Source of the DNA: Denticeps clupeoides
Taxonomy: Eukaryota; Chordata; Actinopteri; Clupeiformes; Denticipitidae
Assembly (NCBI RefSeq): GCF_900700375.1
Contig: NC_041716.1
Coordinates: 22,058,578-22,122,577, forward strand
Direction: 5' to 3'
Length of the DNA: 64,000 nt
The position numbers and the translations under genes are program-made. Positions within the stretch are counted from its first letter, which is position 1; each line of letters opens with the position of its first letter. This document shows positions 59,227 through 64,000 of this stretch, in pieces. Below the pieces are notes generated by a model that was not told where the DNA came from, searched no databases, and was given only the letters and a program-made list of their open reading frames with translations.

Positions 59227-61345
59227 TCATATGTATTCAGGTGTCACAGTGGGAACAGCTGCCAGAAAATGCTTAGCTATCTTCTTGTGTAGGCCCTTGA
59301 CAGACTGCTTTGCATCATATTGAATCAACATGTTTTTGTCAAACCTTATTTCTTCATTCTAATTTCAAGAACAAGGTTTTAAATATTACCTTCTAGAAGA
59401 TCCATGTGCTGTTGCCGACTTCTAGGAGGGATTTGTGTCTGGGAAAAAAAAAGAATTTATTTGTATAATGGTGCAGAAAATAAGTATTAAGCACCTACAA
59501 CCCAGCGAGACCTCTGGCGCTCACAGACCTGTTACGTCTTCTTTGAGAAGCTCTCCTAGCCTTCACCCTTTACCTGTAGTAATGACACCTGTTATATGTA
59601 TAAAAACTGGTTATCTGTATAAAAGACATTTGTCCACACCTTCAAACAGTCAGACACCAACCTCCACCCTAGGCAAGGCCAGAGAGCTGTCTGAGGATGA
59701 GCCAGTATACAATAGGCTGATGAGGTGAGTAAGCGCAGAGACGGGACATACTGGGAACAGGGATTTATTAAATAATAAATAACCAACGGCACGATGGCCA
59801 CAAACTAGCCCGAGGGCGTGTGGCGATTGCCAGAACTCAAAACAACTGTTAAATGGGTTCACCAAAGAATTCACGAAAATGGCGCCGCTGCCGACTGGCG
59901 GCTGCATGGTGCCTTTTAAGGTCTGTCTTGATTGGCCCCAGGTGGTGTCTCCAGCTGACGCCAATCCTGACACTATAGGGTTAAATGATTTCACCAAATT
60001 CCACTGTACTCTTTACTTTAACCTCTAGCAGTACAAGTATGAACGTGGAAAGACGTGAAACAGTTTCTATAATAAGTTGTATTTACACTGACAAAAAATA
60101 CAGCACAGAAAAGCAAAGTTAAGAGAAAGTAGAAAGATAAGAGAAAGAAGATTCCCCTCAGATCCCAATGGAAAAAGAAAATGGAAGTCCCCAAAAAGCA
60201 CAAGTGAACATTCTTTATACATTTGACTCACAGGAAGTTGCTACAGACCAATCAGAATTAGTTGTTTCTGTCGCCACGCCCTCAGAGTCTCCCTTCTGGG
60301 GCAGACAAAGGCAGGGCGGGGTATCGCCAAAAACCCGTGGCTGGCATTTCACACCTCTCGCCATTTGACAAAGACATGGAAAACGGAGGTGTTGAACCTC
60401 TACGCAGAAACGTCATGGCCCTGCGACGTCCCATCTTACACTGCAGTATCTTCTCCCTCCAGCACCTCCAGAGACTTAGGACCTTCTGCTGGTCCTCTTT
60501 TCTCATGGACAGGTAACATCTCCTGCAACTGCTGGCTCCTGTGTCAGGCAAATGGGGTTTAAAAAACAGCTATTCTCTGATGTTTAACGTGAATCCTGAC
60601 CTGACTGACTTCTGCTAACTTGCTCTTTTTCAGTTGTCCTTGAAGCACAGGTTTGGTTTTCTCTCTCCAGTGTGCAAAAAATGTGCCATAGCTAAACAGG
60701 TCTGGCATTGTTAATGTGTCTAAAGCTTGAGACAATATTGTACAGAAGCCAAAAGACAAAAGCCTTCTGAGATGAAAGTTCTCCATCAACAGCAACAGCA
60801 CCATTTTTGCAAGTAGGGCATGTATGACTGCAAAATATTAATAAGAAGTGTTCATTGCTAAGAGAACCAACTTTAACAGCCTGGACACAATAAACAGAAT
60901 ACAAAAGTACAGTCACATGCTCACAGTTGGTTAATGTGTATCCTACACAGCAATTTATTTTTAGTTTGGCATATATCATTTATAGGCTGATTTTAGTGGT
61001 ATTTTAGGTTAAACACTAGCAGATTTTGAAAAGCCTATTATTGTTTCAGTCCCGTCTAAATAATTTATTTAATCAGACTGTGAAGATGAGAAAGTGATCA
61101 AGAAGTGATCCATCATGCTCTGTAGTTTAAAAGCAAGCATTAACTTAACCTGGAACACCGAACAAGTTCCCGAAAACTCTGGCACACATGAAACATGCTT
61201 ATAAAAATGTGTCCTCAAAGGTGAAACATACTGTTGGCCACCATATCCTGCCTTTGTGTGTAATGGGACTGTTACTTACACACAACTGGAAATGCTCGGG
61301 TGTCCAGAGAGGGAGAACAGTGATGTCCATCCACTGAGCATCAGT
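59227..61345 (-). CDS. Unidentified spliced gene, 3' part (possibly decaying)
   Basis: I do not recognise this gene. Several exon-like segments line up on the minus strand. Segment 1, 61280-61345, is open as TDAQWMDITVLPLW and TPEHFQLC between acceptor TTTCAG and donor GTAAGT. Segment 2, 60601-60827, has 75 codons (MVLLLLMENFHLRRLLSFGF, then FAHWREKTKPVLQGQLKKSK) between TTTTGCAG and GTCAGG. Segment 3, 59390-59438, is open as TQIPPRSRQQHMDLLE between CCCAG and GTAATA. Segment 4, 59227-59351, reads IRFDKNMLIQYDAKQSVKGL and KKIAKHFLAAVPTVTPEYI, then stops. Segments 2 and 3 join in phase. Segments 1 and 2 do not, so an exon between them is missing or wrong. Segments 3 and 4 are only 38 nt apart, too short for a normal intron. 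It may be a real gene with a tiny intron or a degraded copy. Confidence 0.4.
59440..59730 (+). mobile_element. Tc1-like transposon 5' end
   Basis: ATGGTGCAGAAAATAAGTAT, GACCTCTGGCGCTCACAGAC, ACCTGTAGTAATGACACCTG, TATAAAAGACATTTGTCCAC and AAGGCCAGAGAGCTGTCTGA follow the abundant fish Tc1 element from near its end to the start of the transposase. It stops there, so the copy is truncated. It directly abuts segment 3 of the unidentified gene. Confidence 0.7.
59731..60600. other. No gene recognised
   Basis: Within the unidentified gene's presumed intron. 59880-59960 is moderately GC-rich and 60270-60550 has open frames on both strands, but I see no family motif or convincing splice signals. Confidence 0.4.
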
Positions 61346-61699
61346 CTGAAACAGAGTCGTATTTTTAAGTATGGACTCTTGCTAAATATAAAAATGCATC
61401 ATGATTCACTGTACATATTTTAAAAATATGTACAGTTACAGGAGAGGACTGCAATGGATCACAGCTGTAGATTTTAGATGGAAATGCTTGTCCCCTAGAA
61501 ATAGGTTTAAAACAACCAATCATTTAAATAAATAAATAAAAACTTCACATTCCTCTTTCACAGTATCGCTCGCTCACTTAAACTGTAACCAAGTGGGCTC
61601 TGCTGTATATCACTACAACCACAATCACTACGTACGGTTTCCAATGTATCTAGAGAATATCAGCTGCATATGACTTGCTTAAGCACGGATAAAGTTTGG

Positions 61700-62370
61700 C
61701 ATACAGTGTAGAAAAGTAAATTCACTTCACTCACAGGCCCTCGCATACTGTGGAGCGCCACACCTCACACTGGCTGCAGCCAGATGCTCTCGGACGTCTG
61801 GGCTGCTGCCACCTGCTGGTGTTTGACGGGCACTACAGTTTGAATTCGCATGGTGACCACTGTTCACCACTGTTCCATGTTTTTGCCATTTGTGGATAAT
61901 GGCTCTCACTGTGGTTCGCTGGACTCCCAAAGCTTTAGAAATGGCTTTATAACCTTTACCAAACTGATAGATAATTTTGTTCTCATTTGTTCCTGAATCT
62001 CTTTGGATCTTGGCATGATGTCTAGCTTTTGAGGAGCTTTTGGTCTACTTCTCTGTGTCAGGTAGCTCCTATTTAAGTGATTTCTTGATTGAAACCGGCG
62101 TGGCAGTAGTCAGGCCTGGGGGTGACTACAGAAAGTGAACTCAAGTGTGATAAACCACAGTTATTTTTTCACAAGGGGGGCAATCACCTTTTCATGCAGG
62201 GCCATGTAGATTTTTTCTCCCTTAATAACGTAAAACCTTCATTTAAAAACTGCATTTTGTGTTCAATAATGTTATCTTTGACTAATAGTTAACAGTTTTT
62301 GATGAGCTGAAACATTTAAGTGTGACAAACATGCAAAAGAATAAGAAATCAGGAAGGGGGCAAATCGTTT
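61700..62370 (-). mobile_element. Tc1-like transposon remnant
   Basis: On the minus strand the frame reads GVQRTTVRAIIHKWQKHGTV, the helix-turn-helix part of Tc1 transposases, and further upstream a YQFGKGYKAISKALG-like stretch. The plus strand at 62170-62370 has the matching terminal sequence (GGGGGGCAATCACCTTTTCA, GGGGGCAAATCGTTTTTCAC). The rest of the transposase is missing. Confidence 0.75.
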
Positions 62371-63740
62371 TTCACACCGCTGTATATACACGTCACTGTG
62401 TTCAGACCTTTGGAGATTCTTAGCGAGTCTTCCCATGCTCGCATGTAAATAAAGCCTGACTAAATTTATTTAACTGTTTCTCATTGTGACTCCTCAGACG
62501 CTCGGAGATGGAAATAACTTCCACGCCACCACCAAGTAAGCTCTGCATTACATGGTAGCAAACCATACACAAAGACACTATATACTATATACTATATACA
62601 GTATGTACTTCTGTTTTGCTGTTTAATAATATTTTACTAAAATCTGGTTTGAAAAGATGCAAGAGGAGAGTTGCAAGAAGAGTTTGGAAATGGTCAAGCA
62701 GTACCAAGCTAGAGGACTAGACCCTCCAAAGCACCATTTTGAGAGCAGGCCATATAACACAAGTCAGGCAAGCTACCTTCCATGTTCTTAGGCCCTAAAT
62801 GGCCCTGAACTCATTTCAACTTTTCGCAAATCCCCCCATTAGCTGTCTGCATGCTTGGATTTTATAGATGACCTCTGCGTGGACACTGTGGTCTGTGTAA
62901 CGTTTTTCCAATGTCCGAATATACGTGATTAAATTCTTACTTAAGCTGTAACAGCATTCTGCACAAATTGGACCAAGCAATTGACATATTTAATTTGGAC
63001 ATTTATTTAGCGTGTGATGCCTCAAACTGTGCAAGTCAACAACAGGAAAATGTTAACGCAAATGGCAGCATTGAAGAGCTTTTGCCAACAGCAAGCGCCG
63101 GGAGAACGGCAAAGCTCCTCATATAAATGTCTGTGCTCATCAAGCAAAGGTGAAGGAGGTCTAAGTGACTAGAAAAACCAGCCTTTAATATTCAAAGAAA
63201 AGATGCTTGAACCTGAACCAGAAGCCTACAATGTGACAGGGCATCATGAGATGAACACTGGGAAACAGCCCAGGCAATCATCACAAACACAATTTGCCCA
63301 ATATGTTAAATTGGAGTACTATACCAGGGGTACGGAATGTGGTGGAGGGCTGGTGAAGCATTATTAAATGGACTCTTTTGTATGTGTCATTGTGAAACAC
63401 TGCACACAACTTTTGTTACATAAAGTATTAGAGCCCTTTATGAGAGGTAGGTCTGATGATTAAAAATAAATTCTAGCTAAATTCTAGCTAGTGTAATTAG
63501 AAACACAAAGCAGTAGACAACTGGTCAGGTATGTTTATTTAAAATGATATAAGATATATAAAGTCATACAATATAAGAACTGATTATATGTTTGAACTGA
63601 ATACAAAAAACAAACTTTTAAATAAATGGAGCAAACTAATAGCGAAGGCATACAGGAAAAAAAGACTATATTGAACAACTTATTTACAATTTGTACATGA
63701 ATACATAGAATAGAATAATTTGAGTAGTTGATTGAGAAAA
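62371..63740. other. No gene recognised
   Basis: AT-rich. A 38-nt plus-strand segment at about 62498-62535 is flanked by a pyrimidine tract plus CAG and by GTAAGC, but nothing joins to it. No repeat family was identified with confidence. Confidence 0.4.
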
Positions 63741-64000
63741 CTAGGGGTACATTTTGGTTTCTTGACTGGGTCTTTCTGGACTGAGGGCCATTTTGAGCAC
63801 TCTTCCTTCATGACCTGCAAGATTGAGGGGGAAGGAGAAGAAAAAGCATTTTACAGAACAAGTCTGTGGGACAACTTACTAGTTAACTAGGTTAAGTTAT
63901 TTCACTCAACTTACCAAAGAGGGAAGGATATTTCCAGATTGTTAGGTTGTCATACGAAAAGCCATGGGACAAAACCAGCTCCTTACAATTGGGTACAAAC
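63741..64000 (-). CDS. Cdc20/Fizzy-like WD40 protein, 3' end (partial at right edge)
   Basis: Cdc20/Fzr1 proteins activate the anaphase-promoting complex through a seven-bladed WD40 propeller. Two coding segments are seen on the minus strand. 63915 to the window edge reads CKELVLSHGFSYDNLTIWKY and PSLFG, the blade-6 signature of the family (ELVSxHGFxxNxxxIWKYP). After a 100-nt GT-AG intron, 63741-63814 reads HEGRVLKMALSPE, matching GHxxRVLxLxxSPD. The protein then runs RPSQETKMYP and stops, lacking the usual blade-7 end (ASAAADETLRLW) and several residues before GH. It is therefore a truncated or divergent member, or a pseudogene. Which paralogue it is cannot be said. Confidence 0.6.

Overview
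The window is vertebrate, almost certainly teleost, nuclear DNA. It has split genes with GT-AG introns, CpG-rich promoters, long AT-rich introns, microsatellites, and a repeat load of Tc1/mariner and hAT-like transposons, tRNA-headed SINEs and LINE 3' ends typical of ray-finned fish. I cannot name the species. No bacterial-type operon, CRISPR array or phage was found, and I did not recognise any LTR or virus-like element.

Gene layout from left to right: the 5' part of nsfl1c (p47; minus, 713-4384, rest beyond the left edge); fam110a (minus, 6988-8058); cox4i2 (plus, 12716-13960); bcl2l1/Bcl-xL (minus, 15506-21444), tail-to-tail with cox4i2; arfgef2/BIG2 (minus, 26516-48532), complete in 39 coding exons; par6b (minus, 50928-55873), complete in 3 coding exons; an unidentified spliced minus-strand gene (about 59227-61345); and the 3' end of a Cdc20/Fizzy-like WD40 gene (minus, 63741 to the right edge). 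The arfgef2 exons give a continuous frame of 5,436 nt (1,811 residues) with every junction phase agreeing, so that model is strong.

From general knowledge, the human counterparts of all six confidently named genes are on chromosome 20, in three separate pairs (NSFL1C/FAM110A, COX4I2/BCL2L1, ARFGEF2/PARD6B). The window therefore looks like one ancestral linkage group with rearranged local order. The genes do not form one pathway: p97 membrane-fusion cofactor, centrosome/spindle protein, respiratory chain subunit, apoptosis guardian, Golgi/endosome ARF exchange factor and cell-polarity adaptor.

The most interesting material is in the non-genic part. A near full-length U1 snRNA copy lies head-to-tail with a SINE, next to a LINE that a hAT-like element has split with an 8-bp target duplication. 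A fragment of the first bcl2l1 coding exon is copied into that gene's own intron. Simple repeats form the splice-site tracts of several arfgef2 exons. A multi-exon gene I could not identify sits on the right. I did not find anything I would call a new molecular system.
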